A stretch of DNA of 59,799 bases from Gracilariopsis chorda (Eukaryota > Rhodophyta > Florideophyceae > Gracilariales > Gracilariaceae). Of this stretch, positions 9,996-20,985 are shown piece after piece; the first letter of the stretch is position 1, and each line of letters opens with the position of its first letter. The stretch is taken from NCBI GenBank assembly GCA_003194525.1, contig NBIV01000378.1, positions 1 to 59,799 on the forward strand, written 5' to 3'. Both the position numbers and the translations under genes were made by a program. The notes beneath the pieces are model-generated. The model saw nothing but the letters and a program-made list of their open reading frames with translations. It made no database searches and had not been told where the DNA came from.

Positions 9996-10994
9996 CTACG
10001 GAGTGTGTGGGTTCACACTACCATCCGGCGCTGCCGTCACCGCCACAATTTCCACCGCATCCATTTCACCCCTCTGGGTCGCGGTACCTCGCCCAGAACT
10101 ACGGAGAGCAGTACCGGGAGACGCTAATGACATGCGCTCCAGCTGGGGTTCGTCTTTGCCATCCCCTCCACGCACCGTTGCGGGTAACAAAAGCGGTGGC
10201 ATCGGCGGTAGGGTCTTGGTGCTCGGTACACCAGGCGCACGGCACAGCGTGCCTGCACGGCTCGTACTGCCACCCGCAACTCTAGAGTTTCCGGCGACCG
10301 GCCCACGTGAAGAGTGGGCCACATCATTCCGACTATCCGCTCCAGAACTCGACACTGGTACTGTTTGTGAGGTGGGCACCATAGTGCGTATTGCGGAGCT
10401 TGGGGCTCTGCCAGACTTCGACAAGGAACGCGTCGCCGAACGATTCGACTGTACCACAACGGTGAGGCCCGAACTCTTCATGCTTGAAGGTCGAGTACCC
10501 GGATGAACACTGCTTCTAACAATCGCTCTCGTGCCGCTAGCCCGCGGAGATGTCGACACAGAACGCCCGCCTGAAACAGCTCTCCTTGAACCGCTTGACC
10601 TCGGGATTTGACTTCTTAACCGCACAGAAGCTGACGCACTTCCACGCGGATGCATCAACGTTAAGTCGCACACCACAAACAGTCCACTCTGAATTTCAGA
10701 CAGATGCTTCGGTGGTTCTTCGCCCCCTTTGAAGGGATAAGGGTACGCCGCACCCCGATTACCTGTTATGCGAACGCGGTGCACAAACACCAAATCTTCG
10801 TTTGGCTTCGTGATCTCCGAAACCTCATGCCCATGGAGCGTACGGCTAAGCTTTCCATCAGGCGAGAACAGAACAGCCTCGCCAGCAACCTTCCCATCCG
10901 CCAAGGTCAACGTTACTTCTTCGCCGGCCCTGAACGAGTGTGCGTTTTTCGCCATGCTGAGTTCGCAGGCTTTTTGTTCCAACCTCAAGAACAA
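9996..10994 (-). CDS. Gene C N-terminal segment
   Basis: The first 110 residues look like a compact beta-rich domain (repeated V/L-turn-V patterns, a Gly-Glu-Glu-Val start); the remaining 220 residues are low-complexity Ser/Arg/Pro/Thr, as in a disordered linker. A TAG ends this piece, but the same frame continues directly into further coding-like sequence at 9974. I cannot name the N-terminal domain. Confidence 0.5.
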   Translation of the reverse strand: MFLRLEQKACELSMAKNAHSFRAGEEVTLTLADGKVAGEAVLFSPDGKLSRTLHGHEVSEITKPNEDLVFVHRVRITGNRGAAYPYPFKGGEEPPKHLSEIQSGLFVVCDLTLMHPRGSASASVRLRSQIPRSSGSRRAVSGGRSVSTSPRASGTRAIVRSSVHPGTRPSSMKSSGLTVVVQSNRSATRSLSKSGRAPSSAIRTMVPTSQTVPVSSSGADSRNDVAHSSRGPVAGNSRVAGGSTSRAGTLCRAPGVPSTKTLPPMPPLLLPATVRGGDGKDEPQLERMSLASPGTALRSSGRGTATQRGEMDAVEIVAVTAAPDGSVNPHTP

Positions 10995-11404
10995 CGAAAA
11001 GGGGATGTATAGAATGGATGGAAAGAGGGAATAGAGGGAGTACGGATGGATACCCAGTTAAGAGAAGAACAAACAAGCGGGGAGGTTGTAGATTGAGGCG
11101 ACGGGCTGCAACTCTCGTGGGCGGCCACGCCAATTTGATGGCGCCCGCGGTTTTCAATTTCCCACTTGTCAATCTCAAAGGCCGCCGGCGCACCCCGGCA
11201 CATTGCATAATAAACAGTTATATCCCCTGCCACGTAATAATGGCACCTTGCAAAGTTCATGCCAAACGCTGCGCACTCATATTGCAACACAGTTTGAAAA
11301 GCCACACTGCAATATAAAACCTGCTTCGTAAGCTTTTGAGACCTCCCTTCCTGTAACAGCCCTGACCAGCGCTCAAGCATTCGCGCAACTCTGCACGTGC
11401 GTAC
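10995..11404. other. Upstream region of gene C
   Basis: No gene seen. An AT-rich patch at about 11208-11226 reads on the minus strand with ATATAA, a possible TATA element, but it is 220 bp from the gene C start. The region separates gene C from palindromic array 2. Confidence 0.3.
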
Positions 11405-12140
11405 ATGTACAATGGGACTATATCCCGTCGTACATGCGCACAGTGGTCGCTCGACCCTTGGCGCTCCATAAACATTACAAGTGTTTAGCCTGCAATGGTC
11501 GAGCGACCACCGTCGCCATGTAGCACAGTACTTTTTCCTGTCGTACATGGCGGCGGTGGTCACTCGACCACTGGCGCTTCAAAAAATTACAGTTTTTTAG
11601 ACTGCAGTGGTCGAGCGACCACGGCCGCCATGTACGACAGGAAAAATTCCTGTCGTACATTCGCGCAGTGGTCGCTCGACCACTGGGGCTCCAAAAAATT
11701 ACAATTTTTTAGCCTGCAGTGGTCGAGCGACCACCACTGCCATGTACGACAGGAAAAAGTCCTGTCGTACATGCGCGCAGTGGTCTCTCGACCACTGGCG
11801 CTCCACACAATTACAATTTTTTAGCCTGCAGTGGTCGAGCGACCACCACCACCATGTAGGACAGGAAAAAGTTCTGTCGTACATGCGCGCAGTGGTCGCT
11901 CGAACACTGGCGCTTCAAGAAATTACAATTTTTTAGCATGCAGTGGTCGAGCGACCACCACCGCCATGTACGACAGGAAAAGTTCCTTTCGTACATTCGC
12001 GCAGTGGTCGCTCGAACACTGCTGTCCCAAAACCTTTACAGTTTTTTAGCCCCCAATGGTGGAGCGACCGCCACCGCCATGTACGACAGGACAGTTACCT
12101 GCGGTACATAGGCGCATTGGTTGCTCGACCAATAGCGGCC
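11405..12140. repeat. Palindromic 112-bp tandem array 2
   Basis: Six consecutive units have the core starting at about 11495, 11607, 11719, 11831, 11943 and 12055, an exact 112-bp period. Units share the same four palindromic blocks as array 1. Outer units are more diverged (for example GGTGGAGCGACCG at about 12059). The array sits between the divergent genes C and D. Confidence 0.92.
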
Positions 12141-12445
12141 CAAAAACCGCCTTATTACCCAGCTGCGGTCGGCGCGCAGGATGTATTCCTGACGTTCAAA
12201 CCCCTAAACCTCCGTCTTCACCTCCCTTTCCCCTAAGCGATTGTTTCACGTTCCGTATCCCTACGCTTCCCAATCTTTCCTTCCTTTCCTCCTTTTTTTA
12301 ACAGTGGTGTACTTCACAACCGTTTCGAGACGATTCTGTATTACGCACCAACGCCTGCTCCATTTACGGATATTTTAGCTGCTTCTGTTTACGCTTGCGA
12401 ACCCTGTTGGTAATCAGACGACCGCTTGCTCACGAATTATTCACG

Positions 12446-12453
12446 TATATAAA
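12446..12453 (+). promoter_or_regulatory. TATA box of gene D
   Basis: TATATAAA lies 58 bp upstream of the ATG at 12511, which would put transcription start about 30 bp before the start codon. It is embedded in the small palindrome ACGTATATAAACGT. The stretch from array 2 to this site (12141-12445) holds no gene. Confidence 0.6.
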
Positions 12454-12510
12454 CGTGAAGATCGTCGTACCAGGTGCTCATTCAACCGGCTGCGAAACGC
12501 AATTTTCATA

Positions 12511-15500
12511 ATGCCCAACTACACGAGCACCATCTTGACTCTGTTGGAGCTAGGCGATGAGTATGCCCGTGAACGAACGCCAGGCGATCGTCCTAGGAAC
12601 GCCAAGTACGCCACTCTCGTGGATCACGCGATTCGGGTGCGAAGGAACTCCACTGCTGCGCGCGAGCTCTGCTCCCAAACAACCAACACCCCGAACGTGT
12701 CTACTTTCGGGAATGAAGAACTACGCCGCGCGTTGTTGTCCACTTCGAATACCACTCGCAATGCGTTCCAGCAAACGCACCAAACTGCGAAAGTGATCGA
12801 CCAAACAGACACCGAAAACGAATCAAGGGTGAAGGACTACTACTGCGTATGCAACGCACGTGGTATAAACTCCACATTTCACTTCTTGCTCAGCGACTTG
12901 ATCAAATCGCCGGTCACGGGCATTAATACGCGCAAGAACAAACGCAACGATGTCCCAACAGAACGCGCTTCGCGATTCGAGGTGTTGATTTACATGACGA
13001 TATTCGTACAGTTGTCTCGCCAGCGCGTAGCTTTCTCTGGAAAGTGAAAGCGAGGACCACCAATTCCGGGTGCTCAGACAACGCCGACCATCCTTAGGAA
13101 CTTCAAAACGTTCACCTGCAGCCGAGTTGCGTACGGTGTGCAACAGGTGACTCGCTCGTGGGATTGCTTTGCCACCTTTCTTGGATTCGCTGACGTTGAG
13201 AGCATGGTGTACCCGTATATCATTTTCGATCCGGACAGCTTGGGGTTTGAAGTAATAGGCAATCGTGAAGATGGCTTCTCTCCACTCACGCAGCTTAAAA
13301 CGCTCACACAGGACCTTAAATCATGCACCGACCCATCCCAAGTGGACTCCAAAGCGGTCGCACAATCGGACGAGGTGGATTCAAGCCTCCGCGCACTGAG
13401 TGAGGAGTTCCTTAGCGATGTGGTCAGCGTCGTCTCACATCCCCGACTGTACGAGGCGAACTTGCGCCCATGGCAGTTGCTGCTAGAGTTGCTTCCATAC
13501 GACAAGCGTAAGGCAATCGAACCGCAGCATTCCCGGCAACGTTCGTTCCCCCAACGGTTCGACAAGCTGAGTGCGCAGCTTTGGAAACCCATTCGTGAGG
13601 TCAACACCCAACAACAAAACGCGCACGCCAGTGCCAAATCTGCCACTACTGCTGCTGAGCGTCCCGCCACTTCCGCCATATCAGTAGACGTCATAGACTT
13701 AGTACAAGAACCCACCAGCAGTAGTAGCAGCAGTGGAACCACGGGCATCAATTCCAAAGCGCCCCAACCCCCCTCCTCGCTAGGCCCGGACCCACAGAGT
13801 ACAGCAGAGCGCGATCTTCCCTACAGCGAGGAGTAGGCGGACATCATTCTCCCAGACCAGCTGGTCGACCTACACGTGCTCAATGCATTGTAATTGGTGC
13901 AGGAGCATATGATGAAACACTACGTAATGTATTGCTGCGGCTTTGACGACCTCATGGATGTGCACAACACATTGCGTGCCCCGGACCCCGTGCCATGTTT
14001 TCAGGCCCAATTGGTATTGACAGACCCCCCTTACGCCATTCGCTCTATGCGTGGCAGGCCGAACAGCGACTACGACACCCTCACCATCGCCGACATGAAA
14101 GGGGTTACAATAACAATGCGTCGCTTCTTACGGGCTGGTGGCCACTTCGTCATTTTCTGCTCGCTTGAGCAGTTCCCGCGTTGGCATAAGCTGTTGAACA
14201 GCATTGATCGCAGGGAAGCCGATTGTACCGTTGCCCCAATGTTCCGCGTGGACCACTGCCCATTGCAAATGATCCGTGCACCGGGTAACAACACCGTGTC
14301 GCCGGGTCGAGCATCTGGAGAGTTGATACCCATCACCCAATACGCGGTGCATGGCGTCAAAACAGGTCTCACTCGGGCGCAAGAGGACAAAAAGGTGAAC
14401 TACACCAACTTCAGTTATGTACCGTCCACGGTCACCGCGTACAAGAACGTCATCGACCGTGTTCCGGCCGTCGATGTGAATGAGAGTCTCAAGGGGGTCC
14501 GCTACACAGACAGCGGAGATGTGAAGCGTGAGGCTGTTCGTCCAGAACAGAAGCCGATTCGACTCCACATGGAGCTCATTGCCAGGTTCTCCCAACCGGG
14601 TGATACGGTTCTTGACCTGTTTGGCGGCACCTTCTCAACACTGCTTGCCTGCATGTCTTTTAAGAAAGGCGAAGCACGCAGATTCGTCGGTTGCGAGAAG
14701 GACGAAGCATGCTTCCACCACGCCAGACATCACGCACTGAAACACTTCTCAAGGCTCATCGCCGAGAACGTTTCCAGCGTTACCGTCTCGCAAGGTTTGG
14801 TGGATGCAGCCCACGCGGTGCACAACTACTTTAAGGGATATCTGCGTCCCTCCCGGACTTGGGCAGCCGTGCAAAACTTCCCTCAATACCAAACGCTGCC
14901 GGAGCACATAGTTTTGTATTGTGCCTCTACATGGCGTGCACAGGACTTCGTCATCACCGGCCTTCACATGGACCTCTCCCAATGGCCCGAGAAGTACCAA
15001 GGACTCTTCAACCTAATGAGCGTGAACGAGCTCCGCGCTCATGAGGCTTCAACGCTACGCCTTATTGTGGCTGAATCAACCATTGTGCACACGTCTGCTG
15101 GGGTTGGCGTTTTTGCAGGCTGTACTTTCGCAAAAGACGAGACAGTCTGCCAATTTTACGGCACGTTGGTATATCACGACATGTCTCAGCGAACCGAAAT
15201 CCACAAAACATACGGCTCTGGCTTGATGGGCGTTACCCCACAGGATTTCCGCACGTATTGTATGCAAGTGGACCCCAGGGCTCCGGACTTCAACTCCCTC
15301 ATCGGACTGAACAAGGACAAGAAAATACCAAGCGTTTGGATCTCGCCAGCCCCCTTTTGCGTAGGAGGACTCATCAATGACCCAAGGTACCTCCAGTTGG
15401 ATCCTGACGCGCAGCCCGTTCGTGATGGTTTCAAACCCAAACGAACAGCCAATATCTACGTTGATTGTTCTGCGATATCTGTGCTTAAAACACGTAAGCA

Positions 15501-15633
15501 CCTCGAGCCTTACACTCTGATAACAAACAGAGCTTCCCGCCGTATAGCACGTGGAGAGGAACTCTTCATCGACTACGGTACTTCTTACGATTGGACCCCT
15601 AAAAACCCTCTCTCTAACGGTGAAACCTCCTAA
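12511..15633 (+). pseudogene. Gene D: DNA methyltransferase-SET fusion gene with three in-frame stops
   Basis: The same frame is open from the ATG at 12511 to 15633 (1,041 codons) apart from TGA at 13045-13047, TAG at 13834-13836 and TAA at 13891-13893. Sequence on both sides of each stop reads as ordinary protein, and no base shift is needed. Order of parts: an unrecognised N-terminal region of about 380 residues, a Ser/Pro-rich linker ending near 13830, a beta-class DNA methyltransferase and a C-terminal SET domain. The three stops may be real nonsense mutations, making this a dead copy. The 3' half remains a clean open frame from 13894. Confidence 0.65.
13894..15633 (+). CDS. Beta-class DNA methyltransferase fused to SET domain
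   Basis: Residues 40-75 hold motif IV, TDPPY (residues 43-47), the catalytic motif of N6-adenine and N4-cytosine methyltransferases. A variable target-recognition part follows, then the SAM-binding motif VLDLFGGTFST (about 240-250) and a GCEKDE strand end. The order IV then I is that of the beta class, common in bacteria and phages and rare in eukaryotes. From about residue 395 a SET domain follows: GVGVFAGCTF, GGLINDPRY in place of the usual NHS motif, and EELFIDYGTSY near the end. SET domains methylate protein lysines, usually on histones. Fusion would let one protein mark both DNA and chromatin. The first listed codon is GTG; the true start is probably upstream (12511). Confidence 0.82.
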   Translation: MVQEHMMKHYVMYCCGFDDLMDVHNTLRAPDPVPCFQAQLVLTDPPYAIRSMRGRPNSDYDTLTIADMKGVTITMRRFLRAGGHFVIFCSLEQFPRWHKLLNSIDRREADCTVAPMFRVDHCPLQMIRAPGNNTVSPGRASGELIPITQYAVHGVKTGLTRAQEDKKVNYTNFSYVPSTVTAYKNVIDRVPAVDVNESLKGVRYTDSGDVKREAVRPEQKPIRLHMELIARFSQPGDTVLDLFGGTFSTLLACMSFKKGEARRFVGCEKDEACFHHARHHALKHFSRLIAENVSSVTVSQGLVDAAHAVHNYFKGYLRPSRTWAAVQNFPQYQTLPEHIVLYCASTWRAQDFVITGLHMDLSQWPEKYQGLFNLMSVNELRAHEASTLRLIVAESTIVHTSAGVGVFAGCTFAKDETVCQFYGTLVYHDMSQRTEIHKTYGSGLMGVTPQDFRTYCMQVDPRAPDFNSLIGLNKDKKIPSVWISPAPFCVGGLINDPRYLQLDPDAQPVRDGFKPKRTANIYVDCSAISVLKTRKHLEPYTLITNRASRRIARGEELFIDYGTSYDWTPKNPLSNGETS

Positions 15634-16153
15634 ACAAATTCCTCAAACCTGCTCCTTTGCATGTGCGTAAAAACGTATTACGTAATCCTGTGCCGTATTG
15701 TGGTGTGCACCGGCTCATTGCCACTGTGCGCATGCGCATGTGTATCACCCCACACACAGCTCACCTCCCACCTTTCCAAAAAGCCAATTACAGTTTGTGT
15801 ATGACGTCATGTGTGAACCTAAACGCACGCCCACATATCTCCAACCACGCCAGCCCCGTTTTCTCTCTGCACCTCATGGTGTACATGTTTGGCGAGTATT
15901 AGTCCCATAGCCTATGCGAGCTCATACTTCCGACGCTGTATGAGCGTGCCGAAAAACCCACATTGCGGCGCCTTTGCGCAAGCCCCATCACAATCATCAC
16001 TACAAAAAGCCCACCAACCTTCCCCTAGTAAACCAATTCCCATATCTCCCTCTACCCCCACAAACGCCTACAACTCAACCGCACGCCAAAACCCATCTCT
16101 ATCTCTCCCTCTGCCTTTCTTCTTATCTCCTTCCCTTCTGCGAGCATACCAAT
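15634..16153 (+). other. Gap between genes D and E with pyrimidine-rich leader
   Basis: No gene seen. The last 130 bp before the gene E ATG at 16154 are strongly C/T-rich on the plus strand, as in some 5' leaders. No clear TATA box was found, so E might be transcribed from a TATA-less promoter or together with D. Confidence 0.35.
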
Positions 16154-16804
16154 ATGGACAACCTCACTTTGCATAACCACTCCATAGGACTGGACTCTAT
16201 CCAGCCTGGTCCGGCTCCAAAAGCGAACACACCACAATCCAACCGTACCAACCCCAACGCTACCGCCATAATCTCAACATCAGCCGTGCAGATCGCGGAT
16301 AAAGAACGAAATGTATCTCCCTCCTTCACCAACCTGCTCGAAACCGTTATCAACCTTGCCATTCACTCCATCGGCTTCTTCTTCCTGTGCATCAACTGCG
16401 AATCTGGCAACCCCTCGCGACGTGCAGTGCGTTATCATCTCCGAAAGGCACACTTCCTCCCCCAGGAAGAGGCTGGCAAAGCATCCGACATCATGTGGTC
16501 CCGCAGAACCGAAATGCTTAAGCAGAACAACCTCCCCCCGCTATGTAATTCGTATGGTCCGGAAGCGCCGAGCCAAAACGTGGCTGTTCTGCGTCCACTA
16601 GCCGGGCTGCAAATATTGAACGGCTACCGCTGCGCGCAGTGCACCTCCTGCTATATTGACCTTCAGCGTCTCCCTGATCACATCACAAACACAAATTCCA
16701 ATCACGCGCATTCGGTTTCTTGGCTAATAGAACAAACATCGAAGCAAAGCACCATAATAGTGCAAACCAAATTCGACGCCCTTGTTGTCTGCTGTTTGCG
16801 GTGA
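16154..16804 (+). CDS. OrsD-like zinc-finger N-terminus of gene E
   Basis: The segment shows CINC followed by RYHLRKAH, a C2H2-type finger, and after a spacer GYRCAQCTSC with a distal LPDHI and NSNHAH, a second Cys/His cluster. The pairing and the following VQTKF match the OrsD-like domain attached to fungal RecQ helicases. The frame breaks near 16785, where the neighbouring frame takes over with CCLLFAV. Confidence 0.6.
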   Translation: MDNLTLHNHSIGLDSIQPGPAPKANTPQSNRTNPNATAIISTSAVQIADKERNVSPSFTNLLETVINLAIHSIGFFFLCINCESGNPSRRAVRYHLRKAHFLPQEEAGKASDIMWSRRTEMLKQNNLPPLCNSYGPEAPSQNVAVLRPLAGLQILNGYRCAQCTSCYIDLQRLPDHITNTNSNHAHSVSWLIEQTSKQSTIIVQTKFDALVVCCLR

Positions 16805-19695
16805 GCTCCGCCTCCCCCGTTGGAACCATAATCAAACACCTTCAACTGCCTATCCGAGCGGTCAACATTCTGCAGCAACCCCTTCTACCCCAAAACCTCC
16901 AGTCCCAACCCCCGGCACCGATACTGCCACAGCCCATGCAACCCCCCAACCCGAACACAAACTCCAGACACCGACAAATACTGCAACCGGAAAACAAAAC
17001 CGAAGAAGCAGTGAACAACTTCTTCAAAAGCTTAAGCACCTCACATATCCAAACCAATCATCTGCATCTGCAACCACAAGCACAACAAAAACCCAACTTC
17101 TTCATTGCGTGTACCAAGCTAGACATCATACTCCAGTCTGTTTCTGTCAGCCTCAAGGACGCAACCATACTCACAAATTCAACATGTGCAAGCGACATCG
17201 ATGCAATGGCTGCTATGACCAACGATGTTCTCATGTACCTCACCAAAGCTCCATTTCTCATGTGCACCATTCTGCCATTTTTTCTCCAAAATCTCAACCA
17301 ACGCTCCGACAGTAACTTCCGCAGCGTCTCGCAGGACACGATCAAACGCTACGCCTCCGATATTGCCCGTCTCTTGCTATTCACAAAAAAAGGCCATGAA
17401 CATGACGTCAACCTAGTTTCACAAGCGCAAAACACTACGGCCTACCTCCACAGCGTTAACCTAAAACCTAATATCCTACACAGTGCGCTCACTGCCCAGC
17501 TTCTGCAGATGCTCCCCCCGTATGCATCTACGCATACAATCACTGTGGGCAACTTCATTGCGGCCGCTTCTGTGCTGGTTCACAACGCCGAAGATGCCAT
17601 CAACCAACATGACGAGCGCTACCGCTATGTTAGTGCCGACGAGCTCACCCATCTGCTCGCCGCTCTCCAATACGGAGTCGCAGCATGCGACATCCATCAC
17701 GTGCATAACCTCACCAAGCAGCAAGGAAAAACCTCTCATCAGCTTACTTCCGAGATGCAGCAAGTGGAATTGTCTGTTGACGTGCAATCAAACAATGCTT
17801 TTTCTTTCTTCTGCAACACTCTCAGCTTTGCTATGAACATCGCCACTAAAGAAAGCATCAACGTATCGTTCTTGGACTGCGATATGCACCCGCACTGCGG
17901 CATCGTTCGCGACATTCACTTAGGTCTGCCCGCGCTTGGCTCTATCGTCAAAAAGCTCCATGCCAAAATTGAAGACATCATCATTGATGATCTGCTATTG
18001 GGATCTCCCTTCCCCCCTGCATTCTCAAGCCACATCCAAGCACTAAAAGACCAACCATCAAACAAAAACCCCGGCTTCTCCTTCCTCCAACACCCGCACA
18101 ATGGCTCCTTTCTACACACCTGCTTGCAGTATGTACTGAAATGCCTAAAGAACCCATCCGGAAACACATCGCACAATTCGCTCCAAGCTCCCTCTCTACC
18201 ACCCAACGATACCCCCACAGTTCTTATTGCTGGTATCCACTTCTACACATCTGCTCTCACCCGCTGGCTCGCATGCGCACAAAAAGTCCAGGAGCGCCTC
18301 CTCGTCGTTCTCCACTTTGCCTCCGGCTCCCCAGCTCGCGGAACCGAGATTGAGTCGTATCGTCTGCACAACGATTTGTTCCACCAACGCTGCCTCATAC
18401 TTCTCGACTCTCAACCCGTTCTCATCTCGCGTTACCTCAAAACTCAAAACGCTAAAGGAGGCGCTCGCCCAATTCCACGCTTCCCAGATCCAAAGACAGA
18501 TGAACTCCTTCTCACTCACCTGACGCTCATTCGCCCGCTCGAAACCTGGTTCGTTTCGGCTATACACGGCAAAACCCATAAACAGGCACACTGGCGTATG
18601 TTGTTCTCAACCCACGGCATGCCCCTGGACGCTCAAAACATTCGCCGAATCATCAGTTCCACTCTGTTTGACGCTGGGTTTAGACTCACCTTTGCTGACT
18701 ACCGCAACTTCACAGTAGGAATCACCGCTCTCATTTCCTCCACAGCCGTAAACGACATTGACAACACGCTCTCCAAGGCCATCCTGGAAGAATTCTTCTG
18801 CACCGCGCACAATCAAGCTGGGCACATGGCACACACTGCGGAGCTCATGTACGCAGGCACCCCACACGACGTCAGTGGAATGCGACACACTGAACTCAGC
18901 AAGTACAAAGAATGGTCCACCAAATGGCACTCACTACTGAATTTGAGCAAACACGCCGCAAAGAAGCGCTCTTGCCGTGACACTACTCAACACCAAAGCA
19001 CCACCCATCCCGCCAAGCGCCCCATTCCCGCATCACAACCCATCTCACCTCTGCACCGCCCTTACAAACCGCCGAACGACGTCTTTGCACCCCTGGCCCG
19101 CTCATCCTCCCTAGTCCACAGCCGCCCAACCCCATCCGAGCTCCCAAGAGGTGGTGCATCGCTCCATACACCCCCACCGCTCAATTACGAACACAGACTC
19201 GGCACGTTTCTCAACGCACTCCGACAAATGCTTGCCAATGGCTCCTCAGTGTTTAAATCACCTACGCAGTTTACCGTTACGGTGGCCGTGTTTGAAAAGC
19301 GGGGAAACATGCTTATGCTCACTCCGACCGCCTCCGGAAAAACATTGTCTGTACTGCTCCCGATGTACATGGAGAAGGGCTCATATTCCTCCATCATTAT
19401 CGTTCCTCTCAAAGCCCTCCTTACGGAGTACGAACAACGTGCGGCAGCCTTTCAGCTTCAGAGCAGCACATCCCCGCACACCAATCGCGGCACGGAAACA
19501 TTTGCGGGTGTCTATATATTGTCAGTCGAAGTGCTTGACTCCGCCTCTTTCAACACCCTGCTTCAACGCTTGTTGCACAAACAAAAACTGGCCCTCATCG
19601 TGGTGGATGAAGTGCATTTATTTCTGTTATGGCAACACTTTCGCCCATCCCTTGCACACATCCACAATGCGCTTTCCATGGTACCCCCCTATACT
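16785..19695 (+). CDS. Recombinase-like region and helicase N-terminal lobe of gene E
   Basis: After a Pro/Gln-rich linker comes a helical region. Motifs then follow in the order of a tyrosine recombinase: SPARGTEI (first Arg), a Lys/Gly turn in YLKTQNAKGG, DYRNFTVGI (second Arg) and QAGHMAHTAELMYAG (His and possible nucleophile Tyr). A disordered linker leads to the helicase first lobe: motif I PTASGKT (19327 onward), motif Ia VPLKALL and motif II VVDEVH (about 19602), followed by WQHFRPSL as in RecQ. The frame shifts near 19695, just before motif III LLSAT. The recombinase assignment is by pattern only. Confidence 0.65.
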
Positions 19696-19881
19696 CCGTG
19701 TACTGCTCAGTGCCACCGTGCCGCCCCGCGATCGTCCACTCCTGCTATCACAGCTCTCAATACCAACAGCTTACCTGTGTACCACTTCCACCACCCGTAA
19801 CAATATCCGCTTCTCCTTGTACGACGCTTCCCCAAGCGTAAAAGCCCTCGAATTCGTACTGCCGCAGGTACCTATCAAAGC

Positions 19882-20781
19882 TTGTTCCAACATCTGCTTC
19901 AGACAGGCGTCCCGTACTTCCAACAACAAGTCTCAACATTGCTCATCGCAAGTATTGAATCCTTGGTCCGCATCATCCTATTCACACTCACACGCTCAGC
20001 TACAGAACAACTACACCGCGTCATTCAACAATACGTACAAGGAACATTATATCACCAGGTCTCTTCCACATCTCTCATTTGCCTCTTCTATCATGCCGGC
20101 TTATCCGCCCACGAAAAGGATAAAACACCCGACGACTGGCTCCATCGCTTCTCCGTTCCGCCATCCGCCGCCGTAACCCAAACAGTTATTTTCATGACTT
20201 GCACTTCCGCCTTTGGAACAGGACTCGACACTCCAAACGTTCGGCTAGTGCTAATTTTTGGAGGATGTGCCAGTCTGGCCGGCCTTGCCCAGCAGGCCGG
20301 CAGAGCGGGTCGTGACGGCCGAAATGCGCGCTGCATCACCATGTACTCAAAGCCCTACTTCAAAATGATACAAGATCTTCTTTGCTCTACAAACAACCAA
20401 AACCCCAACGACATCGCCCGTTCTTATGTCGACTCGCTTGCCACAGACCGCTGGAACCAAGTGAAGACGTGGATGGAACTGACGCTCGTGTGCCGCCGTA
20501 ACGCCCTTTACGCCCACATTGATGGAACCGAACCAGGCGTTTGCTTACTCACCGAAGACGCTGTGAGCTGTGACATTTGTGAAAAAAACTCCGCAACTTC
20601 AAACCCGTTTCCCACTGCACCTACCCAAAACACATCTACAACAAAAGCACCGTCACAGCCTGCCAAACCCACACCCTCCCCTCCAAATCAGACACCTATA
20701 GCCTCCATAGGTACCGCCTCACTTGACATGTCACCCTTCATCCTACCGGAGCCAAGCACAAACATTCAGATGCAGCCATAA
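19882..20781 (+). CDS. RecQ helicase C-terminal lobe of gene E
   Basis: This segment carries motif IV (RIILFTLTRSATEQL), motif V (TSAFGTGLDTPNVRLV) and motif VI (QQAGRAGRDG), in the spacing of RecQ-family DNA helicases that unwind DNA 3' to 5' using ATP. Motif III lies upstream in a different frame (about 19700-19720). After the helicase there is a CDIC pair and a Thr/Pro/Ser-rich stretch ending in the TAA at 20779. Confidence 0.75.
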   Translation: MFQHLLQTGVPYFQQQVSTLLIASIESLVRIILFTLTRSATEQLHRVIQQYVQGTLYHQVSSTSLICLFYHAGLSAHEKDKTPDDWLHRFSVPPSAAVTQTVIFMTCTSAFGTGLDTPNVRLVLIFGGCASLAGLAQQAGRAGRDGRNARCITMYSKPYFKMIQDLLCSTNNQNPNDIARSYVDSLATDRWNQVKTWMELTLVCRRNALYAHIDGTEPGVCLLTEDAVSCDICEKNSATSNPFPTAPTQNTSTTKAPSQPAKPTPSPPNQTPIASIGTASLDMSPFILPEPSTNIQMQP

Positions 20782-20985
20782 ACTGGTTCTCTCCCATCGC
20801 TACAACCACTCCCTTCGGCGTCCGCAGCCGTCAATTCAGTCAAACGCCTAAACAACAACCTCCTCTCGTCTTCGCCGCCCTTCATCACTTCTTTCTCTTT
20901 TTCAGAGCGGCACACCAGCCCGCTTCAGTCCAACATTTCCGCTTCCTTTCTTTATCGCATCAACTCCAATCCCCTCGCTCGTATT

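Larger units (their letters stand above)
6952..10994 (-). pseudogene. Gene C: large protein with C-terminal 2OG-Fe(II) dioxygenase, interrupted
   Basis: A single minus-strand frame stays open from 10994 to about 7660 except for TAG at 9996-9998, TGA at 9714-9716 and TGA at 8268-8270. Near 7650-7690 the frame shifts and then runs to 6952 with TGA at 7567-7569 and TAG at 7384-7386. That is about 1,340 codons. Order of parts: a small beta-rich N-terminal domain, a Ser/Arg-rich linker, a large helical middle region, an acidic stretch, and a dioxygenase domain with an acidic tail. The likely start is the ATG at 10955 (MAKNAHSF) or the upstream one at 10994. It is flanked by palindromic arrays on both sides. 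The function of the middle region is unknown. Confidence 0.6.

Noticed and set aside
11405..12140. CRISPR-like array
   Set aside because: The 112-bp units are repeated in full, with no unique spacers, in a eukaryotic context and with no cas genes.
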